64,000 nt of DNA from Pseudoalteromonas rubra (GTDB taxonomy: Bacteria; Pseudomonadota; Gammaproteobacteria; Enterobacterales; Alteromonadaceae): the NCBI RefSeq assembly GCF_000967655.1, contig NZ_JXYA01000006.1, positions 62,001-126,000 of the forward strand, written 5' to 3'. Made by a program: the position numbers and the translations under genes. The notes beneath the pieces are model-generated. The model did not search any database, was not told where the DNA came from, and was given only the letters and a program-made list of their open reading frames with translations. Positions 1-9,109 of this stretch are shown here, piece by piece (positions within the stretch are counted from its first letter, which is position 1; every line of letters begins with the position of its first letter).

Positions 1-1
1 T

Positions 2-1450
2 AAGCAACACTATAGCGCCGCCGAGTTATCCTCCCTGGTACTGAAATCGCTTAAAGCAGATGCCGAAGCGCAGCTCGCGCAACCCGTTACACAAGCCGTG
101 ATCAGCGTACCGGCCTACTTTAACGACTATCAGCGTAAGGCCACGAAACTGGCCGCAGAGCTGGCCGGATTGGAAGTGCTGCGCCTGATCAACGAACCCA
201 CCGCGGCGGCACTGGCCTATGGCCTGCAATCTCAAGAAGACGACACCCATTACCTGATCCTGGATTTGGGCGGCGGGACGTTTGATGTAACCATTTTGGA
301 ATACTTCGACAGGGTAATGGAAGTCAAAGCTTCGGCAGGCGACAACCATCTTGGCGGCGAAGATTTTACCGGCTTGCTGATCTCGGATTTTCTGCGCCAG
401 CACCAGCTGCAACCGCAGCAACTCAATGAGCATCAGCAGCAAAACTTAACCCGACTGATTGACGAGTGTAAATGCCGCTTAAGCGGCGAAAAACAACCGC
501 ACTTTGAGATAGAGCTGGCCGAGCAAACTCTGCGCTATGAGCTAAGCGAAGACAAAATGCGCGAGATCTGCCAGCCACTGCTCAACCGTTTACTCACGCC
601 CATTGAACGGGCATTTAACGATGCCGGACTAACCCCCTCAGACATTGACCACATTGTCATGGTCGGTGGAGCATCGCGCATGAATATTTATAAGCAGTGC
701 CTTATCAAAGCACTCAAATGCTTTCCGACTACTCAACTTGACCCGGACTTGGTGGTGGCGATGGGCGCCGGCATACAGGCGGGCCTGGTAGACAAAAACG
801 AAGCCCTGGATGACGTAGTACTGACCGATGTCTCGGCGTTTAGCCTGGGGACAGGTACCCACAATGAGCACGACAACGATGGTAAGGTTGGCGACTACTT
901 TACGCCCATTATTGAACGCAATACCGTTTTGCCGTGCAGTAAAGAGCAAGTATTTTATCCTATCCATAAAGCGCAAAAACGCCTGTTGATGACCATTTAT
1001 CAGGGTGAAAGCCGCTATGTGAAAAACAACATCAAGCTGGGTGAAATTGATGTGCCGCTGCCCAAATCCGACAGCATCGACGACAAAATGGTCCGCGTAC
1101 GCTTTACTTACGATATCAGCGGCCTGCTGGATGTAGACATTACGGTGGAGCAAACCCAGCACACCATCAGCCAGACCTTTGAACAGTCTTCTTCAATGCT
1201 GTCAGACAAAGAAAAGGCCCAGCTGAAAGAGAAAATGCAAAAGCTCAAAGTACACCCCAGAGATCAGCAGCATAACCGCCTGCTAATGGCCAAACTGGAG
1301 CGTATTTACGAGCAAAGCCGCGCTCAGTATCGTGAGCAGATAGCCGAGCTCATCAGCGTCTGGGAAGCGGCACTCGCAAGCCAGGACAGCCAACGTATTG
1401 AGCAAACATATCAGGAAATTACCCAATTTTTAAAAGAGTTAGGTGAATAA
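2..1450 (+). CDS. hscC: Hsp70-family chaperone, HscC type (5' end outside window)
   Basis: C-terminal 482 residues of an Hsp70 ATPase; the frame is open from base 2, so the true start lies to the left. The nucleotide-binding domain shows the phosphate motif [13 protein letters not shown] and the adenosine motif [11 protein letters not shown], followed by a substrate-binding domain (from about base 820) and a short helical lid ending in KELGE, without the DnaK EEVD tail. Compact size and the overlapping downstream J-protein match the HscC (Hsc62) branch rather than DnaK or HscA; roughly 80 N-terminal residues are missing if it has the E. coli HscC length. Hsp70s use ATP to bind and release unfolded segments; HscC clients are poorly known. 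Family assignment is firm; the HscC subtype is inferred from size and context. Confidence 0.88.
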   Translation, partial: KQHYSAAELSSLVLKSLKADAEAQLAQPVTQAVISVPAYFNDYQRKATKLAAELAGLEVLRLINEPTAAALAYGLQSQEDDTHYLILDLGGGTFDVTILEYFDRVMEVKASAGDNHLGGEDFTGLLISDFLRQHQLQPQQLNEHQQQNLTRLIDECKCRLSGEKQPHFEIELAEQTLRYELSEDKMREICQPLLNRLLTPIERAFNDAGLTPSDIDHIVMVGGASRMNIYKQCLIKALKCFPTTQLDPDLVVAMGAGIQAGLVDKNEALDDVVLTDVSAFSLGTGTHNEHDNDGKVGDYFTPIIERNTVLPCSKEQVFYPIHKAQKRLLMTIYQGESRYVKNNIKLGEIDVPLPKSDSIDDKMVRVRFTYDISGLLDVDITVEQTQHTISQTFEQSSSMLSDKEKAQLKEKMQKLKVHPRDQQHNRLLMAKLERIYEQSRAQYREQIAELISVWEAALASQDSQRIEQTYQEITQFLKELGE

Positions 1451-1451
1451 A

Positions 1452-2204
1452 GTGACAGACAATCCCTGGGACGTACTGGGCATTGAGCCCGGTGCAGACA
1501 AAAAGACCATCAAGCGTGCCTATACGAGCAAGCTCAAACAATGTAAACCCGATGAAGATCCTGAAGGGTTTCAGCGACTACGGGCAGCCTATGACGAAGC
1601 TTTGGCCCAACTGGAAGAACAACCACAGCAGCGCGTAAAGCTGGGTGCAGAGGAGGCGCCACCGGTTCAGGCCATCGAACAGGTCACCCCACAAAACAAC
1701 CCACCGGAAGTTTTACCTGATATAACTGTGCAACCTCATAGTGAACCTGTGCAGACACACGTTTCAGCACCCGATGAAGGTGTTCAGCAGATGCAGGCGT
1801 TCAAAAAAGAACTGACGGAGCTGCTGGATAATTCCTACCGGCGCAACCAGCAAGGTGCCTGGCAACTGCTGATTGAGCACCCGGCCTGTGTAGATATGCA
1901 AAACCGCCGCACGGCCTCTCATCGGGTATTTCATGCCGTGCTGGATTTTCAAAAATCAGCGCGCGCGGAAGTCACCCCGCTGGATATTGAGATCCTGGTG
2001 TTTCTGAACCAGCATTTTGACTGGGCTGAAGATCAAGCGCTGGAGCAGCAGGTGGGCCATCCTGACTTTTACAATATGACCCACAAAGAAATGCCAGAGC
2101 CAGAAGTACGCATAGAGCCGGTGGGCGACACCAGCAACATCGCCAACCTGTTTATTGGCCTGACCATACTCTGTGCGCTGGGCCTGATCATGATTTCGCT
2201 CTAA
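1452..2204 (+). CDS. J-domain protein with C-terminal membrane anchor, probable HscC co-chaperone
   Basis: 250 residues. The N-terminal J-like domain (NPWDVLGIEPGADKKTIKRA, then PEGFQRLRAAYDEAL) carries KPD where classical DnaJ has the HPD loop that triggers Hsp70 ATPase. A low-complexity Pro/Gln/Glu linker (about residues 60-115) leads to a helical region and a C-terminal hydrophobic segment (IANLFIGLTILCALGLIMIS), suggesting tail anchoring. I prefer GTG 1452: AGGTGA lies 5 nt upstream. An in-frame GTG at 1443 would overlap the hscC stop but has a poorer ribosome site. Tight coupling to the Hsp70 gene argues for a dedicated partner like E. coli DjlB/DjlC with HscC. Confidence 0.82.
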   Translation: MTDNPWDVLGIEPGADKKTIKRAYTSKLKQCKPDEDPEGFQRLRAAYDEALAQLEEQPQQRVKLGAEEAPPVQAIEQVTPQNNPPEVLPDITVQPHSEPVQTHVSAPDEGVQQMQAFKKELTELLDNSYRRNQQGAWQLLIEHPACVDMQNRRTASHRVFHAVLDFQKSARAEVTPLDIEILVFLNQHFDWAEDQALEQQVGHPDFYNMTHKEMPEPEVRIEPVGDTSNIANLFIGLTILCALGLIMISL

Positions 2205-3157
2205 GCGTCTGGCACCTCATGTGACGACGCAGCTGGCTGAGACGGATCTTCGCTGCTGCGTTTACGCCACCAGCTTGCCAGCACAGAGCCGCTGACATTG
2301 TGCCACACAGAAAATAAGGTGCCGGCCAGCGCACTGGCCGGGGCAAAGAACTTCATTGCCAGGGCAACCGCCAGCCCGGAGTTTTGCAGCCCCACTTCCA
2401 GCGCAATTGTGCGGCAGCTTTTCTCTGGTAACCCCAATTGCCTGGCCACCAGGTAGCCAAGCGCTAACCCCGTCGTATTATGCAGCACCACAGCCAGCGC
2501 CACGGTTGGCCCTATGGTCGGTAAGGTCGCCGCATTCAGTGCCACCACAATGGCGATAATCAGTACAATAGCCGCGACTGAAAACAAAGGCAAAAGTGGC
2601 GCCAGGCGTTGTATCGGGGCGCGAAAAAAATGGTTCAGCAGCACACCCAGTACCACCGGGATCAGGACAATTTTAAACAGATTCAGCATCATACCGGTGA
2701 GCGGAATATCCACCACCTGACCGGCCAGCAATTCAACCAGTAACGGAGTCAGTACTACGCCAGCAAGGGTGCTGATGGCCGTCATGGAAATAGACAAGGC
2801 GACATCGCCTTTAGCCAGAAAACACATTACGTTGCTGGCCGTGCCGCCAGCCACACAGCCCACCAGCACCATGCCTAAGGTCAAATCGGCGTCAAACTGC
2901 AACAAGGTGGCTACCAGCAAAGCCACCAGCGGCATCACGCTAAACTGCAACACTAGGCCAACCAGCACCGCTTTGGGTTGTGTTAGTACATGACGAAAGT
3001 CCGCCGGGGTCAGAGTCAGCCCCATGGTCAGCATAATAAAGGCAAGTAAAGGAATGATGCAGGCTTTGAGCGCCACAAACGGCTCGGGCGTAAATAGGGC
3101 AAAGGCACTGAGCAAAATCGCCCAGAGCGGAAACAGTTGTATGGTTAAACGCAACAT
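2201..3157 (-). CDS. Bile acid:sodium symporter (BASS) family transporter
   Basis: 318-residue polytopic inner-membrane protein with about nine or ten hydrophobic segments. The hallmark BASS stretch GCVAGGTASNVMCFLAKGD is at about residues 101-119 and marks the discontinuous helix that binds sodium. Family members import organic anions (bile acids in animals; pantoate/ketopantoate by bacterial PanS; 2-keto acids in plants) using the sodium gradient. The substrate here cannot be told from sequence. The gene converges on the J-protein gene and overlaps its stop by 4 nt. The last 20 residues are polar and probably cytoplasmic. Confidence 0.88.
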   Translation of the reverse strand: MLRLTIQLFPLWAILLSAFALFTPEPFVALKACIIPLLAFIMLTMGLTLTPADFRHVLTQPKAVLVGLVLQFSVMPLVALLVATLLQFDADLTLGMVLVGCVAGGTASNVMCFLAKGDVALSISMTAISTLAGVVLTPLLVELLAGQVVDIPLTGMMLNLFKIVLIPVVLGVLLNHFFRAPIQRLAPLLPLFSVAAIVLIIAIVVALNAATLPTIGPTVALAVVLHNTTGLALGYLVARQLGLPEKSCRTIALEVGLQNSGLAVALAMKFFAPASALAGTLFSVWHNVSGSVLASWWRKRSSEDPSQPAASSHEVPDA

Positions 3158-3298
3158 ATAAGGCGCTCGGTCTGGCAGTTAAGGTGGCTCAGTTATACCG
3201 CAATTACCGCGCAAAACAAATCCTGCCTCTGCGCTCGTATTTTTTACCCTGTGTGATAGAGTTAGGTCCAGTATCGTGGATTTATGCGAAGGACTGAC

Positions 3299-4273
3299 AT
3301 GGCCGAGTACCGCTTTTTATCTTACCGTTTTGATTGCCAGACACACACGCTAAAGCAAGGCAAACAGCCACTGGAGCTGCGCCCGAAAGCCGCCAAAGTG
3401 CTGTGTTACCTGCTACAAAATGCCAACACTGTGGTGACCAAACAGGAGATCATCGAAGCCGTCTGGGGCCATACACAGGTTCAGGACCATCGTTTATTTC
3501 AGCTGATCAGCGAGCTCAGAAAACTCGCCCCCGAGCAGGATATGATCCGCACCTTCCCTAATCAGGGTTACTGCTGGCAAATCAAAACGACCGTGATTTC
3601 ATCGTCCTCTTCACGTTCACTGGTTACTATGGCGGCTTCGGTCACGCTTATACTGGGCGCTGTTACCACCGCTTATCTGGGCAACCTGAACCCGCCTGCT
3701 GCCACATCGGCCATGCTGCCGGCATTGTCGGCCTATCACAAGGCCATTGTCGCCTTTGAGCAGCAGGATTATGACCATGCACAACAATGGCTAACGTTCA
3801 GCCTGCAAGAAAATCCGGATTCCGTTGAAGCACAACTGCTGATGGCCGAAACCTTGCTGCAATTAGATGAAACCGCACAAGCACAGCATTATGCCAGCCA
3901 GGTTGTCCAACAAAGCCCCGTTAACAGTTATTACTTTTCGCAGGCAGCTGACGTGCTGAGCCGCCTTTATGCCAGCCAGGCCCGCTTTACCGAAGCGCTG
4001 GACTTTGCCATTCAGGGGCAACAAGCAATCGATGAGCAGGCGATTTGCAGCGCGGTGGTCATGCAACAGCGCATAGCCGATTTGATCTTAGCGCAGCCGG
4101 CACCTTTGCACTCCCCCACATTGCAAAATACCAGAGTGCAGCTGCTCACAACGCCCGACACACACTCAAAGCAGGCCACGCTGTGCAAGCAGCTGACCCA
4201 GCCGGGCCCGACTTCGATGCGCCTATGCCCTGCAAGCCACGAGGTTCAAATCGCTCGAGAGAAGCTAGCTTAA
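3299..4273 (+). CDS. Membrane-bound winged-helix (CadC/ToxR-type) regulator with TPR-like periplasmic part
   Basis: 324 residues. Residues ~1-95 form an OmpR-type winged helix (ELRPKAAKVLCYLLQN, VVTKQEIIEAVWG, then IRTFPNQGYCWQI). A single transmembrane segment follows (~residues 105-125, LVTMAASVTLILGAVTTAYL), then a helical region with TPR-like pairs (AFEQQDYDHAQQWLTFSLQ). This is the ToxR/CadC plan: a membrane-tethered transcription factor that senses through its C-terminal domain. ATG 3299 is favoured because GAAGGA sits 5 nt upstream; ATG 3284 in the same frame is the alternative. It precedes the DsbC-like and TPR kinase genes on the same strand, so the three may share a stress-sensing role (inference). 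Confidence 0.82.
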   Translation: MAEYRFLSYRFDCQTHTLKQGKQPLELRPKAAKVLCYLLQNANTVVTKQEIIEAVWGHTQVQDHRLFQLISELRKLAPEQDMIRTFPNQGYCWQIKTTVISSSSSRSLVTMAASVTLILGAVTTAYLGNLNPPAATSAMLPALSAYHKAIVAFEQQDYDHAQQWLTFSLQENPDSVEAQLLMAETLLQLDETAQAQHYASQVVQQSPVNSYYFSQAADVLSRLYASQARFTEALDFAIQGQQAIDEQAICSAVVMQQRIADLILAQPAPLHSPTLQNTRVQLLTTPDTHSKQATLCKQLTQPGPTSMRLCPASHEVQIAREKLA

Positions 4274-4390
4274 CCCACTGATTTTATTGCTTTGATAGAA
4301 GATTATAGATAGCTTAAGACGAATTTATAAGCCCTATTTAACAGCACGCGTTATAACCGGTGTAACTTAATCACAACCGGAATAATCACC

Positions 4391-5146
4391 ATGACTTTGT
4401 CCTGTACATTTTCTACTTTGCTGCTTGGTACAGCCCTGCTAAGCGCCTCTCCCCTGGCAGCTGACCCCGAGCACCGAACCTCTGCAACACCCGCCAGCCC
4501 GATGGAACAAGCAAAAACTAAATTGCGGGCGCTGACGGGCACAGACATTGACTTTGAACTGCACCCCTACTCGGATGACTTTTATCGCCTCAATCTGGGT
4601 AATGAACACTTATTGTTATCAAAAGATGGCAATTACCTGTTCAGCGGCCGTGTTATCGATGTGCGCAGCCGGGTGGATCATATTGCTAAAATACAGCAAA
4701 TCGCCAACCAGCAGAGCATGGCCAACATCCCTTATGAGCAACTGCTTACTTACCCGGCAAACAACGAGCAGTATAGCATTACCGTGTTTACCGATATCGA
4801 CTGCCCTTATTGTCGTAAGTTTCACAAAGAATTGCCCGCGCTCAATCAGCTCGGCGTCACCGTTCATTATGTGATGCTCCCCAGAGGCCGTGCTGGCAGT
4901 CCGGCTTATGAAAAAACGGCGGCAACACTGTGCGCCGAGCGGCCTAATCAGGCCATGGATGCCGCCATGCGCAGCTCGCCTGCACCGCTGCAAAATGCCC
5001 AGTGTCAACACTCACTGGATACCCAGGTTGCACTGGCCAGGCAATTTGGCTTTCAGTCCACGCCAACCATTTTGCTGCCAAATGGAGAGGCCTTACCAGG
5101 CTACATACCGGCCAGGGAGCTGGTTGCACGACTGGAAAAGCTTTAG
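4391..5146 (+). CDS. DsbC/DsbG-like periplasmic thiol:disulfide interchange protein
   Basis: 251 residues with a signal peptide (cleavage near ASPLA-ADPEH), an N-terminal dimerisation-like domain and a thioredoxin fold with active site C138-P-Y-C141 (FTDIDCPYCRKFH). The late motif STPTI contains the cis-proline (FGFQSTPTILLPNG). DsbC-type proteins isomerise wrong disulfides in the periplasm and are kept reduced by DsbD. A second cysteine pair (TLCAE ... NAQCQH) is present. CPYC rather than the CGYC typical of E. coli DsbC makes this a divergent or second paralogue. It lies between a membrane wHTH regulator and a sensor kinase; no operon partner for disulfide metabolism is next door. Confidence 0.87.
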   Translation: MTLSCTFSTLLLGTALLSASPLAADPEHRTSATPASPMEQAKTKLRALTGTDIDFELHPYSDDFYRLNLGNEHLLLSKDGNYLFSGRVIDVRSRVDHIAKIQQIANQQSMANIPYEQLLTYPANNEQYSITVFTDIDCPYCRKFHKELPALNQLGVTVHYVMLPRGRAGSPAYEKTAATLCAERPNQAMDAAMRSSPAPLQNAQCQHSLDTQVALARQFGFQSTPTILLPNGEALPGYIPARELVARLEKL

Positions 5147-5225
5147 CTATTGAGAGCGCAGGATAAATCGGGTTAGTATGACAGCATAACTGGTTTGCAC
5201 CTTCGCGTGTTGCTCTGAGGATACC

Positions 5226-7490
5226 ATGCTGGATAGTTGTCATACTCGTCGTAAATTTGGCTCTTGTTGTCCGCTGGCAGGGCTGCGTGCAGGCACGTTA
5301 ATACTGCTGTTGACACTGTCCGGCATGTCGCCTGTGCAGGCTCAAAACAGCTCAGCAACCCCGCCCTCAGACGCAGTGCTGGTCGCACGCCAGCAACTCG
5401 CCCATGCTCAAACACTCAGTAAACAAGCAGCCATAGACGCCTATTTGTCACTGCTCGACATGCCCGTGCCCGAAGCGCCCGATATACATCTTCAGGCCCT
5501 TGAAGCTTTGTTTTTTTTGTATATACGGCAAGGGGGTTATGAGGCGGCAAAGGCCACCGTAACCCAGTATGCAGAACGTGCGCAGGTCGATAATGGTGCC
5601 TATTATCGTATTCAGGCCATACTGATGCGTGGATTTTTAGCCGATCAACAAAGCCATTTTTCTACTGCCGAGCAGCTTTACCGGGACGCTTTGGAGGAAG
5701 CTCAGTCAATTGGTCACAACGAACTGATGGCACGAGCCTATGAGCGGATCTCCTCCGTGCTTAGGCGTCAGGATAAATATATCGAGGCACTGCAAATCGC
5801 TCAGCGCTCAACCAATGTGTTACGAGATCTAGGTGAAGACTTACTCTACCTCAGTGCTTTACAAAACTTGGGGATTATCCAGGCCATTTTAGGAGATTAC
5901 ACCACCGCTCTGGCGACTTTGACTCAGGTCTTTGAGCTGGCCACTAAACTGGACAACCAGCCGAGCATTGCCGATGCCTTATACGAAACGGGCGAAGTGT
6001 ATCGAAAAATGGGCAACTTTGAGCAAGCTCTGCCGCATTTTCAGCAAGCACACGAAATAGACATCAGGTTTGGGAACAAACTATACATTGGCAACAGTGC
6101 CATGAAGATTGGCTATATCGAACTGGAACGTCAGGAATATGAGACTGCGCTACACTATGCACGCAAAGCGTACGGACTCTACCTGGAAGTTGACTCAAAA
6201 ACCGGCCAGGCCAGAGTGCTCAACCTGCAAGGTCTAATTGCACTAAAGCAAAATAACCTCACTGAAGCACAAACACATCTGGCGCAGGGGCTGGCACTGG
6301 CCAGCCAGCACCAGTTTGAGTCAATCGTGGTCCTGTTGCAGATCAGCACTATCAAGTTGGCGCAGGCACAACAACGCCATGAAGATGCCATCGCACTGAG
6401 CGACACGGCACTGGCTGCCGCCACTTCAATGCAGGACAAAAAACATCGACTTGAACTCCATGAGTTGCGCGCAACCTCTTTTGAGGCGCTCGAGTTACAT
6501 CAGCAGGCACTGGCCGAAACTCAGGCTTACCACACACTGAGCGATGCCCTGGGGCAGAACCAGCATAATCTCACTCTGGCAGCCCTGCAAAGCAAAGTTG
6601 AGTTTATGCGCAAGCAGCAGGAAATTGAAAGCCTGAACCTGGACAGAGCGCTTCATCAGGCAGAGCTCAGCCAGAGAGAGTGGCAGCTGCGCGCCTGGTG
6701 GTTGGCGTCTGCTGCCTTGTTTATTCTGATTTCGGCACTTGCCTATCGGCAGGTTAAAAAGCGCAAACTGGCGGCGGAGCGGGCAACCCTATTACAAGAA
6801 GTCGTGGATAAAAAGAATGCGATGCTGGCGGATGTGTCCCATGAGATCCGCACACCACTGACCGCGTTACAGTTACAGGTTGAGGCATTACAATTCAACA
6901 TCGCTCAGGATGTAGACGCCTCTTACAACACCATCAATCGTAAGCTGTCGGATATCAACCGCCTTATCTCGGATATTCACCAGCTGGCGATGGCCGACTC
7001 ACAAAGTTTGCACCTGAATCTGGTGCAATGTAACCTGACCGAAGTGATGGCACTATGGGAGCAGGAATTTGCTCAGTTTACGCACGGCAAAGGCTTTGGC
7101 TGGGAAGCACAGATTCAGCTCACTGGTGAAGTCACAGTCAGCTGGGATGTCGATCGCATCAAGCAAGTGCTCACGAACTTGATTGCCAACAGTACGCTAT
7201 ATACGGATAAACCAGGTAAACAGCGGCTAACGGTTTGCCAGCAACGCCAGCACATCCACATTACCCTGGAAGATACCGCACCGGGCGTTGCAGATGAGCA
7301 CCTGAGCGACATATTCGAACGGCTATTTCGGGTCGAAAAATCTCGCAGCCGACGCACCGGCGGCTCAGGCTTGGGCCTGGCTATTTGCAAAAGCCTGATT
7401 GAAGCACATCAGGGCACCATTTGTGCCCAACACAGTGAACTGGGCGGGCTGAAAATGGTGATTGAGTTGCCTATTCAGGTGATAGATTAA
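5226..7490 (+). CDS. TPR-containing sensor histidine kinase, no adjacent response regulator
   Basis: 754 residues. Signal-like N-terminus (LILLLTLSGMSPVQA), then a long periplasmic TPR array (~residues 60-460; e.g. YETGEVYRKMGNFEQALPHF), a transmembrane helix (~490-512, WWLASAALFILISALAYRQ), a HisKA domain with phospho-acceptor H539 (DVSHEIRTPL), and a HATPase domain with N box (LTNLIANSTLY), G1-like motif (EDTAPGV) and G2 (GGSGLGLAI). All catalytic boxes look intact. GAGGA 8 nt upstream supports ATG 5226. Bacterial TPR kinases often sense envelope or peptide signals. No receiver-domain gene lies nearby, so the cognate regulator must be elsewhere. Its last 23 bases recur at 8755-8777 (see the remnant entry). 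Confidence 0.9.
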   Translation: MLDSCHTRRKFGSCCPLAGLRAGTLILLLTLSGMSPVQAQNSSATPPSDAVLVARQQLAHAQTLSKQAAIDAYLSLLDMPVPEAPDIHLQALEALFFLYIRQGGYEAAKATVTQYAERAQVDNGAYYRIQAILMRGFLADQQSHFSTAEQLYRDALEEAQSIGHNELMARAYERISSVLRRQDKYIEALQIAQRSTNVLRDLGEDLLYLSALQNLGIIQAILGDYTTALATLTQVFELATKLDNQPSIADALYETGEVYRKMGNFEQALPHFQQAHEIDIRFGNKLYIGNSAMKIGYIELERQEYETALHYARKAYGLYLEVDSKTGQARVLNLQGLIALKQNNLTEAQTHLAQGLALASQHQFESIVVLLQISTIKLAQAQQRHEDAIALSDTALAAATSMQDKKHRLELHELRATSFEALELHQQALAETQAYHTLSDALGQNQHNLTLAALQSKVEFMRKQQEIESLNLDRALHQAELSQREWQLRAWWLASAALFILISALAYRQVKKRKLAAERATLLQEVVDKKNAMLADVSHEIRTPLTALQLQVEALQFNIAQDVDASYNTINRKLSDINRLISDIHQLAMADSQSLHLNLVQCNLTEVMALWEQEFAQFTHGKGFGWEAQIQLTGEVTVSWDVDRIKQVLTNLIANSTLYTDKPGKQRLTVCQQRQHIHITLEDTAPGVADEHLSDIFERLFRVEKSRSRRTGGSGLGLAICKSLIEAHQGTICAQHSELGGLKMVIELPIQVID

Positions 7491-7528
7491 AACGCCCTGA
7501 GTGGCATAAGAGACATAAGTTAAGGACG

Positions 7529-8419
7529 ATGGCTGAAACTTTTTACTACTATTTAAACGGACTAATCGATTACTTTTTATCTGACTTCAGTCTTCACCCT
7601 GAGCCACTATTTGCCTCTTTGCTGGTAAGTCTTATCGTATTATCGGATGCAAAGTATGCTCGAATTAATAAAATAAAGTATTTGTTCAGTGCCCGTATCT
7701 GGTTAAGTGACTCAACCCGGCTTGATGTTAAAGTCATGCTACTCAACACCCTGATAGTCTTTTCTTGTGCAAATTTATTATATTATTTTGCCACGCAAAT
7801 CAGTGTACCTTTGAGCAATTATATGCAAATTCCTGATAGTAAGAGCACTCAGCCTCTTAGTTTATCCAATGCTATCTTGCTTAGCTTATTTGTAGCCTTG
7901 TATTTGGACCTGGTCCAATATACCGTACACAGAGCAATGCATACGATCCCTTTACTATGGCGTTTTCATAAACATCATCACTCAGCTACCACACTGACAC
8001 CGCTAACCACACAACGCTCCCACCCTGTTGCATTAATGATAAACCATGGTGCCAATGCAATCGCAATATACATACTGGGTGTCGCCTGCTTCTATAGTGG
8101 TATAGATATCAATGATTTGATCACAGTTATGGAGGTCAATTTATTTTTCTGGATAATTACAATGGCAGGAGGGTTACTGACACATTCACATGTCTGGGTG
8201 GACTGGACATGGGGGCTCAATAAATTGGTTGTGAGCCCCGCTTATCATCAAGTCCACCATAGTTGTGCGCAACATCATGTAAACAAAAACTACGCAAATT
8301 TTTTTCCAATTTGGGATATTGTTTTTCGCTCAGCCTACTTCCCCCAAGCCAGAGAAAAGCTGGTATTTGGCATCAAAGCAAACACACAACACACAATACG
8401 AGAGTTTTATTGTCGCTAG
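7529..8419 (+). CDS. Sterol desaturase / fatty acid hydroxylase family membrane enzyme
   Basis: 296 residues, several hydrophobic segments and the di-iron histidine boxes of the family: HRAMH, HKHHH with a following HP, and HQVHHS. These enzymes use O2 at a non-haem di-iron site to hydroxylate or desaturate lipids, or to cleave ether lipids. The exact substrate is not predictable; bacterial members often act on fatty acids, carotenoids or sterol-like lipids. Base composition is visibly AT-richer than the kinase upstream. The segment is bracketed by two copies of the kinase 3' end, which suggests acquisition by recombination. AAGGA just before ATG 7529 supports the start. Confidence 0.86.
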   Translation: MAETFYYYLNGLIDYFLSDFSLHPEPLFASLLVSLIVLSDAKYARINKIKYLFSARIWLSDSTRLDVKVMLLNTLIVFSCANLLYYFATQISVPLSNYMQIPDSKSTQPLSLSNAILLSLFVALYLDLVQYTVHRAMHTIPLLWRFHKHHHSATTLTPLTTQRSHPVALMINHGANAIAIYILGVACFYSGIDINDLITVMEVNLFFWIITMAGGLLTHSHVWVDWTWGLNKLVVSPAYHQVHHSCAQHHVNKNYANFFPIWDIVFRSAYFPQAREKLVFGIKANTQHTIREFYCR

Positions 8420-8428
8420 CTGATTGAG

Positions 8429-8647
8429 CTACTTAGCTTTCTCGGTACGAGGTTGAGTATCGGGCCGTGGCTTGATCACCGCTCCCCATTTTTGAGAGCG
8501 ATTGGACATCGCGTTTTTCACAGTAGCAGGTTTAGCCTCCGTCGTTTGCTGATTGTTGGTGAGTCTGTTGTCATTCGCAGCGAAGAAAGTTATCCCGATA
8601 GTCGCTAACAATAAAACCGTCAAGCCAGTGCGTTTAACCTGCATCAT
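8429..8647 (-). CDS. Small membrane/exported protein of unknown function
   Basis: 72 residues: a hydrophobic N-terminus (TVLLLATIGITFFAA) that could be an uncleaved anchor or signal peptide, followed by a polar Asn/Gln/Lys-rich tail with no recognised domain. It is likely real because AAGGAAA lies 4 nt before ATG 8647 and it sits within the AT-rich segment, converging on the sterol-desaturase gene with only 9 nt between stops. An alternative ATG is the next codon. I do not recognise a family. Confidence 0.5.
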   Translation of the reverse strand: MMQVKRTGLTVLLLATIGITFFAANDNRLTNNQQTTEAKPATVKNAMSNRSQKWGAVIKPRPDTQPRTEKAK

Positions 8648-8750
8648 TATTTCCTTTTAAAATGTATTTTATGCATCGTTCAAAATGATTATGCCGAAGT
8701 TATTGCCTCTATGTGGACTAACCAGTAAGGCTTCCTCTTTAAGCTTTACT

Positions 8751-8792
8751 GGGTTGAAAATGGTGATTAAGTTGCCTCAGCCGGTTAGCTAA
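8751..8792 (+). pseudogene. Remnant copy of a histidine-kinase 3' end
   Basis: Bases 8755-8777 match 7450-7472 at 22 of 23 positions, the 3' end of the TPR kinase gene. Read in the same frame, this piece gives [13 protein letters not shown] then a stop, against LKMVIELPIQVID then a stop in the intact kinase. The reading frame and stop position are kept, so this is a fragment of a kinase C-terminus rather than a chance repeat. It lies just beyond the AT-rich desaturase segment and overlaps the end of the ABM gene by 3-4 nt. Confidence 0.65.
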
Positions 8793-9109
8793 GGCACCTG
8801 CGCCCGGTCATGGCTGCCATAATCGCGCGCCACCGCAGCTACGCGAATGCGATAATGCTCAAAGATGTGCTCCCGCCCCTGTTGCTGGGCTGCTCGATGT
8901 TCTTCCTGCGTTCGCCATTGCTGCACCGCCGTCTCATCCCGCCAGAACGAGAGTGACAGTAACCGACCGGAGTCGCTCAGGCTTTGATACCTTTCTATGG
9001 ATATAAATCCGTCTATTTCTTGTAGCCTGGATTTAAGATCCGCCGCAACATCCAGATAAACCTGCCGCTTGTCTCTGTGCGGGGTCACTTCAAAAATAAC
9101 GGCTATCAC
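8789..9109 (-). CDS. Antibiotic biosynthesis monooxygenase (ABM) domain protein
   Basis: 106 residues from GTG 9109. The dimeric ferredoxin-like ABM fold is shown by [20 protein letters not shown], then [16 protein letters not shown] and [20 protein letters not shown], the classic family pattern (pairing substrate cleft with a W-R/H pair). The family includes quinol monooxygenases and haem-degrading enzymes, but many act on unknown reactive metabolites. The start is chosen because GTGA overlaps the stop of the upstream NIPSNAP frame, with GGGAG about 9 nt upstream; this implies translational coupling. A longer frame starting at 9148 would run inside NIPSNAP. Probably controlled by the divergent ArsR-like gene. 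Confidence 0.85.
   Translation of the reverse strand: MIAVIFEVTPHRDKRQVYLDVAADLKSRLQEIDGFISIERYQSLSDSGRLLSLSFWRDETAVQQWRTQEEHRAAQQQGREHIFEHYRIRVAAVARDYGSHDRAQVP

Noticed and set aside
638..1162. 174-codon open frame on the minus strand
   Set aside because: Antisense to the Hsp70 gene, no family features and no upstream signals.
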